Shown in pieces: positions 9,741-20,443 of a stretch of 56,037 nucleotides of DNA. This stretch comes from Priapulus caudatus (Eukaryota > Priapulida > Priapulimorpha > Priapulimorphida > Priapulidae). How positions within the stretch are numbered: position 1 is the stretch's first letter; every line of letters starts with the position of its first letter. The position numbers and the translations under genes were made by a program. Under the pieces are notes generated by a model. It was not told the origin of the DNA. It was given only the letters and a program-made list of their open reading frames with translations, and made no database searches. Location of the stretch: contig NW_014577892.1 of the NCBI RefSeq assembly GCF_000485595.1, positions 1 through 56,037 of the forward strand, in the 5' to 3' direction.

Positions 9741-10154
9741 TTACACTTCCTTCTTCTGGAGCTTGCCCTCCTTCCCCTCCAGGTCGGTTGGCAGCTCGCA
9801 GAGTGGCAGTCCCTCCTCGTCGAATACGGCGACCAGGTACTTCTCTCCTCTGAGGTAGCTGAGGCAGCGGCCGAGGGTCAGGGGGCAGAGGTTGAAACCT
9901 TCTCCAATTTCGCCTTCATTTCGTCCCTCTCCTGACCTATCTTCTTTAATTCCCTGCTCACCTGAGCCATGGCCGCCACCTCCTCCTGCCTCTGCTTGCA
10001 GCGTTCCTCTGCTTCCCGCTGCAGTAGTCCGTCTTTTATCGCGTTGTATGCCCGGCGGGCGTCTTCTTGCCGACATCCTGCACATTGCGTCGGTGACGAT
10101 GGCGTCATCGTGCCGGATCTCGCGTCGCGGATATCTTCGCAAGGGCACGCGCAT
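9741..10154 (-). pseudogene. Accessory ORF downstream of zinc-finger ORF, frameshifted
   Basis: Two overlapping minus-strand frames (9878-10108 and 9741-10154) appear to be one ORF split by a frameshift. The first reads like a coiled coil rich in Glu, Lys, Arg and Gln (REAEERCKQRQEEV, then ELKKIGQERDEMKAKLEKV). The second supplies a plausible C-terminus (CLSYLRGEKYLVAVFDEEG) ending at 9741. It lies between the zinc-finger ORF and the polypurine tract. I do not recognise the family; its position suggests a structural or regulatory accessory product of the retrotransposon. Confidence 0.5.
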
Positions 10155-10176
10155 CTTCAGGGCCAGCCGGATTCGC

Positions 10177-11175
10177 CTACACCTCTCTTTGGTGGGGATT
10201 TCCCGACCGTGCGAGGGACGCTGCGTATTGGCTCCACTTTGGGCGACCGGTCACCGGCGGTCGCCAGGGCTCTGGCTGGCATGGCTCCTGCGTTCTCTCT
10301 CCCCTTCGTAGGGTACAGTTGCGTCCCACAGGTACCTCGACTGCCGCGGCCTTCTCTCGCGGCCGATGGACTTGGCCGAAGTGATACGGGTGTACGGGTG
10401 GCTCCGGTGGGAGCGACTTCCTGTTACTGCCTGTTGGCGCCTCCCGATAACATCCTCGGGTTCGGGTGCCGACCGATGAGACTTGTTTCTCCACGACCCA
10501 GGACCGCAAGGGCTGCCGGTCCTCCTCGTGGAGACTACATCTAGGCCGTCTCTTTGTTATCCGTCTCTCCGGAGGTGGGGGTCTCTTTATTCTTGATAGT
10601 CTTTCTTTCGCTCCACCACGCAACCGGAAACCGGGAGGCGCATGGGTCAATTCCCAATCTATCCTTTCTTCGTCGTCGTGTTCTAGCCACTGGGTGGGGA
10701 GGCGTGGCTGGTCCGGTTTGGGCCACCGGTGAACAGTAGCGAGGTCGCCACGCATGCTGTTCAACCGGGGTGCCTTAAACCCACACCTCTCGCAGCGGTA
10801 CCCCAGGTAGAACTTGATGTGATGTTCCTCGAAGTGCTGGTGCAAGTATCGCCGTTTCTTGCACGAGGTACCGCACCCCGGGAATTTACACTTGTAAGGT
10901 ATTCGGTAGTTGTCCAGTGATGTTGGCGTCGCGGCGGCCTCGTTCTCCTTGCTCTCAGCTGCCTCCTCCATAAAGCTGTCGGACATGGGGGAGAGCAGCT
11001 GAGGCAGGAGATTGAACGTTCCGTCCTGCAGCATGGCCTCCACCTCGCCGAGCTCTTCCACTGGTGATGGTCGCTCAAACAGTGGTGTCTTGTTGTCGTC
11101 CTCCATTTCCGCCATCAGCATTTCTGCAGCAGCAGCAGCAGCGGCAGCCTCCTCTTCCATGTATAAGTTGGCCAT
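10177..11175 (-). CDS. C2H2 zinc-finger accessory ORF of a Gypsy retrotransposon
   Basis: A 332-codon open frame starting with ATG at 11175. The first 100 residues are acidic, with an Ala run. Residues about 95-150 carry two zinc-finger-like units: YKCKFPGCGTSCKKRRYLHQ with following HFEEHH (Cys-x4-Cys...His-x4-5-His), then YRCERCGF with later His residues. The C-terminal half is Arg/Pro-rich. It lies 3' of the integrase on the same strand and before the LTR, where some Gypsy-like elements keep extra genes. The role is unknown; nucleic-acid binding is inferred from the fingers. The frame is intact, unlike most others here, although basic low-complexity sequence makes the tail less certain. 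Confidence 0.6.
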   Translation of the reverse strand: MANLYMEEEAAAAAAAAEMLMAEMEDDNKTPLFERPSPVEELGEVEAMLQDGTFNLLPQLLSPMSDSFMEEAAESKENEAAATPTSLDNYRIPYKCKFPGCGTSCKKRRYLHQHFEEHHIKFYLGYRCERCGFKAPRLNSMRGDLATVHRWPKPDQPRLPTQWLEHDDEERIDWELTHAPPGFRLRGGAKERLSRIKRPPPPERRITKRRPRCSLHEEDRQPLRSWVVEKQVSSVGTRTRGCYREAPTGSNRKSLPPEPPVHPYHFGQVHRPREKAAAVEVPVGRNCTLRRGERTQEPCQPEPWRPPVTGRPKWSQYAASLARSGNPHQREV

Positions 11176-11179
11176 CGTC

Positions 11180-11765
11180 TCTGTAACAAAAACTTGCTAA
11201 TGGGTATGCACGTTATCACACTCAGTGCCTGTGGCACATATAGTACGTCATTTACGCGCAACTCGAATTCATCGCACCGATGTATAGCCCCCCTTTTAGC
11301 GTATCGTTCATTTTCGGTCTGTAGCTCGCGTACGTTTTCGTCGGGCTGTCACGGGCCAGTGAATCATCTCATTGTTCATTTGTTTCCTCTACTTTGTCAG
11401 ACAGTGCTCTATCCCCGAGCGTGATCCTTCTACTGTGACTCTCCCTGGTCACTGTGACTTAACCCTTCTCGGTTAATCACCTAGCCCAAACTACGGGCAT
11501 TTTTGAGGTAGCGTCCTTCGCGCTCCCCTCCTTTAGGAGCAGGCATCCCGGATGCCTCTCCCTGACGACAACAGTAGATAACTGAAACCATAACATCCAG
11601 CGCTCACTCAACCTTTTCCCACTCGACGGTATCGCCCATTGGAGACAACGGCGAGACTAGCCATCACTAGACGTCGGATTCCTTTCGCCGCTGCCCCACA
11701 ATCGGTTTGCAAAACTCTTGCGTTGCTACATTAGCCGAAATAGTTTGTTACATCGCTTTAGCGGA
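11180..11765. other. Non-coding spacer between integrase and zinc-finger ORF
   Basis: Short frames only; no motif recognised on either strand. It may hold a splice site or internal leader for the downstream accessory ORFs, but this could not be shown. Confidence 0.4.
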
Positions 11766-11769
11766 ACCT

Positions 11770-13428
11770 CTAAAGATCCAAACGTTGGACAGGTTTTCTC
11801 ACGCGTCCACTACGCCGAGGCACAAGACCTGTGTCCAACCCTTGCTCTTGTTCTGCCCAGCTATCGATGTCTGCCAAGGGATCTTCTTGCTCAAAGCCGT
11901 CGTATTCTCTGTCATCCCCTGTGCATCCCTGACAGCCTGCCTTGCTATGCTGCTGGTCCTCGTTTCCCGTTCCTCCTGTATTTTCAGCAGCATGGCTCCC
12001 CTGATCCCCTCCATCGTAGACAGCCAACGAATCCAGGTGAACCATTCGGTCCTTCCCATTCGTTTTAATGCTTATCTGAGCTAATTCAGGTGATGGCCTT
12101 CGCGTGATAAGGCACGGCCCTAGCCAACCTTTGTTTAGTTTTTCTTTAGCTTTCGGAGGGTAATAGTACCACACCAAATCCCCTTCTTTGAATATTGTTT
12201 CTTTTACCGTTTTATTATACCCCTTCCTTTGACGCGCCGCAGCTGCCTTAAGCATTGTCGCAGCAAACTGGTAAGCTTCCGCCATGACTCGTCTTATCCA
12301 TTCCACATATTCTATGGGACATTCGTAGTCCTCTGTAGTAGGCGTAGGGCCCACTATGATATCCAGTGGCACACTTATTTCCCTACCGAACATTAGGAGG
12401 TTAGGGCTACAACCCGTGCTGTCCTGCTTTGTGGCCCGGTATGCCATTAATAAGTACGGCAGATGATCATCCCAGTCATCTCTGTGCTCACCCACATAAA
12501 CGGTCAACATGTTCTGAAGGGTCCTGTTAAAGCGTTCTACTAGTCCGTCTGACTGAGGGTGGTAAGGAGTTGTCCTCGACTGCTGTATGTCGAGCAGCTG
12601 ACAGACGCCTTTAAACAACTTGGACTCAAAATCCGGTCCTTGGTCCGTATGAATTTGCCTCGGCACTCCGAATCGGCACACAAACTCAATGACAAGGCAA
12701 TCCGCTGCTGTCATCGCTTGCTGATTCGGCAATGCATACGCTTCCACCCACTTAGAAAAATAGTCTGCCACTACCATAATGTAGACGTTCCCCTTCTTTG
12801 TCTGTGGTAGGGGTCCGACGAAGTCAATCGCGATCTTCTCGAAAGGCGGCGCGCCCACTCTTGTTTGCTTGAGCCGAGCATGATGAGCCGGTCTCTTCCT
12901 GTTCCTAGCGCAGGCGTCACAAGCTTTGCACCACCTTTCTACATCGTTTCTATAGCCAGGCCAGTAGAAACGTTGCCTTACCATATGCATGGTTTTCGCA
13001 ACGCCTAAATGTCCAGCCGTTCTTTCCTTGTGCAAGTGAGTGAGTATCTTGCTCCTTAAGTTTCTTGGGACAACCAACTGTTTTCTTGTAATACTTGGTG
13101 TTGCTGGACTTAGATAATTCCTGTACAGGAGGTCACCCACGACCTCTAGCTCGTCGTACTGACTCCAGTATGCCTTAAATTCCGTACTCTTGTCCTCTAC
13201 TTCATCGTAGGATGTCCTACAGTCACCCGACTTTTTCATTCCGATAATATGCATAATGTCAATTTCCTTCTGCCATTCGCGAATCTCATCGTGAGTCCAC
13301 TGGTCCATCCAGTTAGTTGCTATCTCCGTTGCAGGTCCGGCCTGCCCTGCAGTGTGGCTTCTCACCACGTTAACTCTCAGAAGTTTGGGCGGTAGGTTGT
13401 GTTTGTCTCTTTATTTTTCCTATTACGG
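11770..13428 (-). CDS. Gypsy (Ty3-like) integrase, C-terminal part of Pol
   Basis: An open minus-strand frame ends at 11770. Its first Met is at 13368, with a few codons open upstream. Order: an H2C2 zinc domain (HLHKERTAGH ... CKACDAC); the catalytic core with Asp in KIAIDFVGPL, Asp in QIHTDQGPDF and Glu in GLVERFNRTL, so the DDE triad is complete; a C-terminal GDLVWYYYPPKAKEK/LGPCLI chromo-/SH3-like segment; then a tail rich in Asp and Glu ending RRSGRVRKPVQRL. Protease, reverse transcriptase and RNase H are missing: sequence to the right of 13430 is unrelated. The element is thus 5'-truncated but its integrase is unbroken. Confidence 0.93.
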
Positions 13429-13429
13429 C

Positions 13430-14138
13430 TAGGAGGTGAAACGTCAGCTGTACGTTTTCAATCTTCACGGTTGAATAACAATTAACCCTGTTATATCTAT
13501 TATTCAACTCTAGTTACCGACTGAATGATCTTATTTAAAGGGACAGTAGCCTCTAGAATTTTACTGCATACAACTGTACTTACTGTATAACAAATCATCT
13601 ATTCCCACACGTATTTGTTACCAGATACCTAATTTAATTGTTATAATTAATTACACATCAACGCTACGAAATTTGAACGGCGCCATGACACCCGCGACCG
13701 TGCTGCCACCCCGAAAAAGTTGCGTATTTGACAGTTTATTTTGCACGATACAGACCGAGGGCTAATCACAAAAGTGCAATTATATTTATACCTAAATGCT
13801 ATTTAACCGAACGATCTTAACATTTTAGGGCAAATTTATCCATATTATAACTGAAACTATATGTCGTTTAGAGGATATTACAATCCTTTTGCTTTTAAAT
13901 GAATAAATAAGAAACACCTTTGGTCTGTAGCCCTTTGCTGAAAAGTGGTTTTGCGCAACTTATCAGACCGTGCGCTTTGAGTGGCGCCACCGTCGTTGTA
14001 ATCAAACTGTAGTCGTTAGTTTTAAAACATTTTTAAATAATATTTCTAATGGTGATTGAACCATGAAACTTTTTATGTAGCTTAATTTTAACCTAAATTA
14101 ACTGAAAATAACCCTAGAACCTAGAGTAAACGATCCCA
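13430..14138. other. AT-rich, no gene recognised
   Basis: No frame longer than about 60 codons and no conserved motif. The Gypsy element's upstream part ends abruptly at about 13430, but no duplication or second LTR marks the junction. Confidence 0.5.
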
Positions 14139-14400
14139 TTAATGAGTCATTTTCATAAAGCTTTCCGCTTTACCATTTGCTCTGGCGTGGTCAGGGGTCA
14201 CCAAGTGGTGATGAACCCCTTGTTTGTTTGCGAAGTTAGCAAAATCATGCGAACTGAATGGAGGGCCACCATCCGTATCAACTCGTCTCGGTATATCGTT
14301 GTGTAGTGTATTTGTCCACACGTAGTGCGTTCCACCAACAAACGATGCTTCAAAAACTGGCATAAAACAAACATGTCAACAAGTGACGGCCACATTCCTT
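14139..14400 (-). pseudogene. Gypsy integrase core fragment
   Basis: The minus-strand frame contains IPRRVDTDGGPPF, FANFANKQGVHHHLVTPDHA and NGKAESFMK. These match the segment around the second Asp and the Glu of a Gypsy DDE integrase. A stop just upstream and the lack of any zinc domain show that this is a small decayed piece. It is different in sequence from the integrase at 11770-13428. Confidence 0.78.
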
Positions 14401-14770
14401 ATTCTCTCCAGTTTATATAGCTTTATGTAGGTGGCGCTGATGGTTGTCTCTTAAAGCTAATGTATCCTGAATTACCACTATCCAACATCTACCCATTCCA
14501 TGGCTTGTAAAACCCATTGTCACATCCTTCAACTTGTTGAACTGTGAACTGTAGCAACCCATAACTGAAACACTTCAATATGCAACGTGCAATGCCCAAA
14601 CAATGTAAAAGTACTGTTCTGTAAATAAAACATTAATCACATACGACAATGTTGTATTGGTAACTTGTCTTGAAGAATGCAGTAATTAGTGCAACTTGAA
14701 CAACTAACCTTGAAATGCTATAACCGCTTATAACCGTGACAACACGTAAATAATTCCTCCGAATGTTAAT
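14400..14770. other. No gene recognised
   Basis: AT-rich sequence with no motif. It separates the Gypsy integrase fragment from the BEL-like gag piece. Confidence 0.4.
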
Positions 14771-14772
14771 TA

Positions 14773-15490
14773 CTATATTGTCTCGGTTAGACACTTGAAT
14801 ACAGCTTTGAGTCTCTGAATTCCACTCTCAATGTCTCTCAATGTCTTTCCTTTCCCATAAGGTCTCTCAAACAATGTCCTTGTACTTCGCTGGTGGCTTA
14901 CAGTCGCGTGACGGGTTACGGCGCAGACTAGCAGGAGTAGGGGACGACTTACAGCATGGCAGTCGAACACTGCTATGTTTGCCTCTTCAGCACATCCTAC
15001 TATGAAGTCAGCGAACGTCTCAAAGGAGGGAATGCGGTTTTTCTTATTCTGGGAACGTATAATTACAGACTGCCACTTACTTTCCAAGTACACTGGTAGT
15101 TGGCTGACAATTTTGAAGTTTTCATGGGGGATAATCCAGTATGCCCAGGTCTGTGATTCTACCTTTTGCTGCGCAGATCTCATCCAGCTAATGGGAAATC
15201 TCCTTAGACTTATAGGATCCTTGCCATTAATCTTAGTCCAGTTTTCTAGCTTAGTCAGAAACGCTCAGCTGAGAACCGAGTCTCCACAATACCAATATTC
15301 CAATTTCTCCCTGGCGCATTTATAAGCTTCCTGGTCTTGTAATTGATGGTAGCCACTAGCCATTTCTAAAGGCTCGCCTTCGAGGTGTTGGCCTAGGAGG
15401 TTGAGTTTCTCAGACACGCTGGTTGTTTTGGATGCTACCATGTTATCAAGTGTTGTCATCCATACGGGGTATTTGTGGGGTCTCCATTAA
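14773..15490 (-). pseudogene. BEL/Pao Gag-like (DUF1759-type) fragment
   Basis: Two in-frame minus-strand blocks are separated by one stop near 15265. The upstream block reads VSEKLNLLGQHLEGEPLEMA then EAYKCAREKLEYWYG-like text. The downstream block has FKIVSQLPVYLESKWQSV and FETFADFIVGCAEEANIAVF. This order (SEKL..L...L.GEP, then a LP..L..KW segment and F..FV...A..AN) is typical of the DUF1759 Gag region of BEL/Pao elements. A frameshift close to 15475 cuts off the expected GDP..Y..W start. No protease, RT or LTR of this element was found nearby. Confidence 0.66.
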
Positions 15491-16028
15491 AACGATATAT
15501 GTATATATGTGCTATATCGAGTAATCTTATGTGCGTCGACGAACGTTATAGGGGATTTTTCCTGGAGTAAGCGACAGCGTATAGACTCACTGTGGAGACC
15601 CGCAACAAATCTATCCCTTTGCCACATATCCAAGTTGTTACCATACTGACAATCTTCAGCCAGTCGTTTCAGCATGCCCACAAATTTATTTATGTCCTGT
15701 TCCATGCTCTGCACGCACCGATTGAATGTACACTTAGCCGTGATGATATTGGGTGCTGGCTTCAGGTGTTGGGTCAAACGGTCAATTATAGTTTGGAAAG
15801 TTTGGTCCCTGACCTTTGCTGGTGCAAACAATGCATGGGCCAACCTATAGAGCTCACCCCCATGCACTCAACCAGGGTGTGTACTGTACGTGCATCATCC
15901 GTAATGTCATTTGCTAACATGCAGGACTGGAAGCGCTCAGCAAATGTTTTAAAATCCTTTTATCCCGAAAAACGAAGAGTTGGCACCAAGGGTGCCTGCA
16001 TTAGAACTGGAGTGTTCATTGTAGCCAT
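15487..16028 (-). pseudogene. Gypsy Gag (Retrotrans_gag-like) fragment
   Basis: Starts at ATG 16028-16026 (MATMNTPVLMQAPLVPTLRF), has an in-frame stop after FSG, and shifts frame near 15860. It then continues with ELYRLAHALFAPAK, LTQHLKPAPNIITAKCTFNR, INKFVGMLKRLAEDC and DMWQRDRFVAGL. This is the usual order of Gypsy capsid genes: L...L.P.P..I..R..F..C, then F...L..LA..C.YG, then RDR.V.GL. It is truncated before any zinc knuckle. It lies directly beside the BEL-like piece, so two unrelated elements abut here. Confidence 0.8.
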
Positions 16029-16254
16029 AATGTAGCCATGTAGCGGCATAGTGTAAAATCACGAGTAGTGTCAACGGTTTCAAATTTGTGTCTTTATCCA
16101 CAAATTTCGTCGGTCCAACGTGGCGAACATCGAAAACTTACATGTATTTTGTTGGCTCATGATTCTCGTCGCTAATTCTGTAGTGTATGAATTTATACTT
16201 ATCTTGTGTTAAATCCAAGAAATTAACTTACTATCGAAATTTTCGATCTCCCTT

Positions 16255-17048
16255 CGGAAAATCTTCATCAGAATGTGGACGTCCCCATAGGTGGCAGCAG
16301 GTGACATGAAGATGTGTTACATTCGAGGGGGCCTGACCCAGGTGGGCAGCCTCGGCTTCAGTAAATTGCCATATGTGAGAGTGTTATATGTACGATCCTT
16401 CGTCCCTATTCATGGTCTTATCAGTTCTGCGCATTTTTATCGACTCCCGTATTTGTCTATCGGTGAGGACGCGCTCACCTTTCACTATCTTTTAGTTTTT
16501 CCAGTCTGGCACGTGATTAAATGTGGTCGACAATGGCCGTTTTATGTAATTCACCAGTAGAGCAGGGGCGTGTAGCTCTGGTGTGTTCACCTTTGTTCGT
16601 GTGTGAATCGACGTCTTTACAGTACTCCCAACAGTCTCGTACCAAATTTGCGTGACGTCTCTCCTATATAGGCAAGTTCACAGTTAGCACAATTGATTTG
16701 ATAAACGCAGCCGCAGGTGTTATCGCTGTCAACTTTGTCCTTCGGGTGAACTAAGATGTTACGTATAGTTTTGTATGGTTTAAAAGATGTCCGAATACCG
16801 TGCGATCTTAAAGCTCTGGACATGCGTTCGGATAGTCCTTTAATATACGGTAGCAGGACCTGACCTTTACTTTTTACGGTGTTACGTGTGGCTGTTTTCT
16901 TTCCGTTATCATTTTTATCCTTGTTCGCTTTTTGTCGTTTTACCTCCTTGATAGTCCACGGAGGATAACCACACTGTTTTAATGCCGCATTAATGTTAAA
17001 CGCATAAATTAGGTGTGGTACACACGCTATTAGATCGAGTGGACACAA
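16255..17048 (-). pseudogene. Penelope-like element, C-terminal part with GIY-YIG endonuclease
   Basis: The minus-strand frame 16617-17048 includes VLLPYIKGLSERMSRALRSH, FKPYKTIRNILVHPKDKV and CVYQINCANCELAYIGETSR. These are the segment between the RT and the GIY-YIG domain, and the start of that domain. After a frameshift near 16620 the next pieces (SHTNKGEHTRATR, GELHKTAIVDHI) match the usual continuation of the endonuclease. The far left (about 16255-16280) reads as SDEDF and then a hairpin-like end. The RT domain itself is absent. This is a truncated, inactive copy. Confidence 0.78.
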
Positions 17049-17318
17049 TTGCCATGGAAGAGGACAAACGGTCGGAAGAAATCACTATTACCATCGCATG
17101 CATTGAGATACAAAGAGATCGTTCATTGTCATTTCCTTCCAGCCTCAGGTTCTCCTCTGAATTCTCAGACACATTCAACCTGAATGCATTTGATATGGAC
17201 AGCATGGTAAGATCATGTCTGTTCTCAGCTTTCTTGGCCCACTCATCAGCTTCTCTGTTCATGGCCTGTATTGTACGGGTATTTTTAACCTCATGAATTT
17301 TTCCCTGGACTGCGTTTG

Positions 17319-18190
17319 TTACCCGGGGTCGGGTGGTTGGACCTGCAAGGATGGAGATGGCGTAAATGAGAAATTAAGACGACGAAGTCTGGGAAACGAA
17401 AAATGGTTATTTACCCAAAATGGCGAAATGCCTAACTGTATGAAGACAGTCAGAATGATAATGCATACATGAAAAATTGTAAGCAAGGAATCTATGCACC
17501 AGCGAATGTTATCATCTCGCTTTCTAATGAGAATTACATAGCATTCAGACATGGAGGGTTGGATAACGCATGCGGTTAACATGTTATCTAGATGAGCTTT
17601 CTCTTGTACGAAGCTCAGATGGGTATGCCGCATTTCATGTTTACTGGTTTAGCATCCCCAGTGTCCACTTCGTGTTCTAGTGATGTAAAATTTCCTAGAT
17701 CGTATTCGTCTCTAGCAAAACATCTTGAAATTCTTTAAATAGAAGCTTAAATTCCTCTTGTTCTAAAGGCTCTAGATTCTCAGATCTGCTCAACAGATCG
17801 ACCAAGTGCCCTGGTATTTCGATATTACTAGAAACTTCTACTTTCTTTGCCTGTAGATTTCCATCTTTCTCACGGTTAGGGGTATCTATTTGCACAGAAT
17901 TTTCTTCTGCTTCTCCAATTAGCTTATTGCACTTTAGTCGGACATTATGGTCTATAAAGTTAATTGCATACAATTCAATTCCCTTTCCCCGATCATGGAA
18001 CCTTTCCCAATAAACAAAGGAGAGTTGGTTACATTCTTCATCGGGATGTTAAACGAACAGACTGAACCAAGACGTTTCACAAGAGACTCTGGAATTTCCA
18101 CACCTTCCCTATTACCAAGTTCACTTGGATTGAAAATTGCAACTTCACCACCAAAAGCACCTTGTCAAAGATCTAACAAACTTCACAAGC
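17319..18190 (-). pseudogene. Gypsy pre-RT/reverse transcriptase N-terminal fragment
   Basis: In minus-strand order: VEIPESLVKRL with NSPLFIGKGSMIG (18190-17990), then IPGHLVDLLSRSENLEPLEQ and FKEFQDVL (17973-17695), then DLGNFTSLEHEVDTGDAKPV, and after a frameshift FVQEKAHLDNMLTACVIQPS with RKRDDNIRWCID (17633-17319). This is the well-known linker and first RT block of Ty3/Gypsy Pol (EHKIDTGDAKP, then HLD.ML..GVI.PS.S.W). The polymerase YxDD region is absent. Three frames are used, so it is dead. Its order relative to the Gag piece at 15487-16028 is wrong for one element, so they are separate copies or rearranged. Confidence 0.82.
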
Positions 18191-18229
18191 CCAGTCTCTT
18201 TATCATGCTTTTTGCCATTGTGAACATGT

Positions 18230-18560
18230 GAGGCCCTTTCGTCCCGGATGACCGCTTTGAACGCTTGTGTTTTAGAACGCGGATGACATAAGAGATTTAC
18301 CGATATTTGATGGACATTTGGCTGGAATTTGGAGCTGTATTGGGTCTTGATGGCAAATACACGATAAAGAGACTTATCCAGTAATTCCTGTGTCTATTTC
18401 ATTTATTGAACAAGCTCCGGGAAGACTCTGGGCGATTTGGCCGCCACACACAGAACGGGGAGTATAGCGCTCAATGCTTTCATAAGATAAATACTATCGA
18501 ACATGGGATTTGTCGGTAAATCAGGACCAGGTATTATTCGCCTACCGAACAAGCGTACAC
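18230..18560. other. No gene recognised
   Basis: No motif on either strand. It separates a minus-strand Gypsy RT fragment from a plus-strand integrase tail, so an element boundary must lie here, but I could not fix it. Confidence 0.4.
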
Positions 18561-18564
18561 GAAA

Positions 18565-19426
18565 CATCTCAGTTTACCCCTTTCTATCTCCATCACGGGA
18601 GGGAGGCAGTTCTGCTGCTGCAAGATTTCTTACAGACGTAGACACTACACAGACGATCCCGTGACCATAGTGACAGAAAGACTACACCAAGCTGTATCAA
18701 AAGTCCACCAACACACAAGGGGCACAAGAGGAAAAATAAGAGAATTTACGAGGGCTACAACAATTCCGAGTGGGGGACCCAACGTACTTCTACGAACCTG
18801 TACTGAATCCCGGTACAACGAAGAAACTGGCATTGCCATGGCAACCACACTACAGTATAATCGAGCAGCTGTCATGGGTACGCTTCCGAATCTGCAAGGC
18901 CAGCACACTTCACAGCAAAAGCGAGACAATCGCACAAAAACCACCTGAAACAGAAGAAGACAGAGACACGAGACAGAGATTTGGGAGGTGGGCAAAACAG
19001 ACCTACCAACCAAGTGATGGCGACGGAGAGTGGTCATCTGACGATGAAACGCCGTTGATAAATATACAACGTCGAGAGAGAGGAACAAGGCCGGAAGGCA
19101 GTGACGGCGAAGAGACACGAGAGTCAGATGACGATCCTGAGCAGAAAAGCAACTCGGATCAACACGGTCCGGCAGGAGTGAGAGAGATGCCACCGGAGGC
19201 AGAGGCGATCGCACAGGCCAGCGAATCAACTGGACACACAACGTACCTACCGGATGTAGAGATACACAGGAGTCTGAAATCCAGCGAGATTCAGACACAA
19301 TGTGGGACCCTTCGAGAAAGAGAGAGAGAGCACGTATCAGCACAGGGGATGTTCGGACGAAACATGACCGGAACAAATAGTGCTGACAAAAAAGAAGTGT
19401 ACAGCCGCCGAGGAGCACAGCGATGA
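18565..19426 (+). pseudogene. Gypsy integrase C-terminal tail, plus strand, frameshifted
   Basis: Three frames carry consecutive pieces: TSQFTPFYLHHGREAVLL (the usual end of the integrase core), ERLHQAVSKVHQHTRGTRGK, then from 18770 GDPTYFYEPVLNPGTTKKLA with PWQPHYSIIEQL and FRICKA (the GDKVWL...KK..PW.GPY.V chromo-like region), and a long acidic tail with SDGDGEWSSDDETP. The stop is at 19424-19426. The catalytic residues lie to the left and are missing. Strand and sequence differ from the other Gypsy pieces, so this is a further, separate element. Confidence 0.72.
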
Positions 19427-19429
19427 CGA

Positions 19430-20195
19430 CGACAAGGACACGACACGATTGTAAAATGGAAATGACTATCACCCTGACCATTACAAACGAAAAACAAACG
19501 ACCAACAACCAGACAGACGAACATAGGCGACTGAGAGTACACAACAGAGAGAAATAATAAGAAGGAAATAGTTCGGGTGAGAATCGAACGAGCCGCACAT
19601 GCACCCTCATACACCGAGGGGGTTTTCCACAGGCGGGATGCCACCTGTGGGAAGCCACGCACTCGTTCGAGCACAGGGGAGAGACAGAGGGAGACAAAAA
19701 AGCAGAGAGACAGGGAAGGGTCGAAAACGTAACGTGGATAGATAACGAGAGAGTAGAGAAAATATAACGACAGAACAGAGAGCGAAAGTGTACATAGTAA
19801 GCAAGGGTATATATATATAGCTGAGCCCTGAGACTTGCTGTATGTAATCGCTACGGCCTATGAGTTGTAAAATCTCACTTAATGTGCTACTCTAAATAAT
19901 ACATATATGACAATAAACAGAGACTTGAGAACATTGCATGGAACTTGTACTTTATCAATTAATAAATGATCCAGTCAACAATAAGCACATTACTATTGAT
20001 TATTAGTATTACTAGTATTATAGTGATTATATACACATTACTATACCTATACAAATGACGATCAAACAAGGCAAAAAAAAGGGTTTCTTACGTATGTAGC
20101 TGTGCCTGGCTTGTCTAGGTGCGTGCGGTCTACGCAACTAAGGTTGACTCTGACTCGTACTCAAAAATACCGCTATATTTATACAAAATCTGTTG
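19430..20195. other. Probable LTR/3' region of the plus-strand Gypsy piece; no gene
   Basis: Purine-rich sequence with GAGAGAC patches, a TATATATATAG at about 19810 and an AATAAA at 19913 that could serve as a poly(A) signal. These fit an LTR following the integrase tail, but no second copy or terminal TG..CA could be placed. The rest is AT-rich. Confidence 0.35.
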
Positions 20196-20203
20196 GTCGT
20201 GAG

Positions 20204-20435
20204 TAGGGCTGTAACGATCCACCGAAATGGAATCGGATCGAGATTCTCTTCCCTCGATCCGATCCTCGATATTTTTCCCCGTATTTTCGATTCCACTTCG
20301 ATACCACTTTTTTCCTCCAATAGATGACGGCACTACGCTATATACTGTGGAGTGTTACCAGAGCATATAAATCACTGAGAGGCTAATATCGAGAACCGGA
20401 TCGAATCGAGAGGCTTGTGTATCGTTACAGCCTTA
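20204..20435. mobile_element. hAT-type MITE with 8-bp target duplication
   Basis: The left end starts TAGGGCTGTAACGATCCACC and the right end reverse-complements to TAAGGCTGTAACGATACACA. GTCGTGAG (20196-20203) on the left and GTCGTGAC (20436-20443) on the right make an 8-bp duplication with one mismatch. Terminus sequence and TSD length fit the hAT superfamily. The 232-bp element is AT/GATC-rich inside and non-coding. Confidence 0.88.
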
Positions 20436-20443
20436 GTCGTGAC

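Noticed and set aside
9892-10544. Plus-strand frames of 139 and 191 codons
   Set aside because: Antisense to the zinc-finger and coiled-coil ORFs, with no domain of their own.
16996-17262. 88-codon minus-strand frame with NREADEWAKKAENRH
   Set aside because: Looks moderately coding, but no family was recognised and it overlaps the Penelope piece; not enough to call a gene.
19571-19665. Possible tRNA-like sequence (GTTCGATTCTC on the minus strand)
   Set aside because: The T-stem bases do not pair and no acceptor or anticodon stem forms; only the short B-box-like string matches.
18645-19697. 350-codon minus-strand frame, Cys/Val/Leu-rich
   Set aside because: Antisense shadow of the plus-strand integrase tail and its purine-rich 3' flank.
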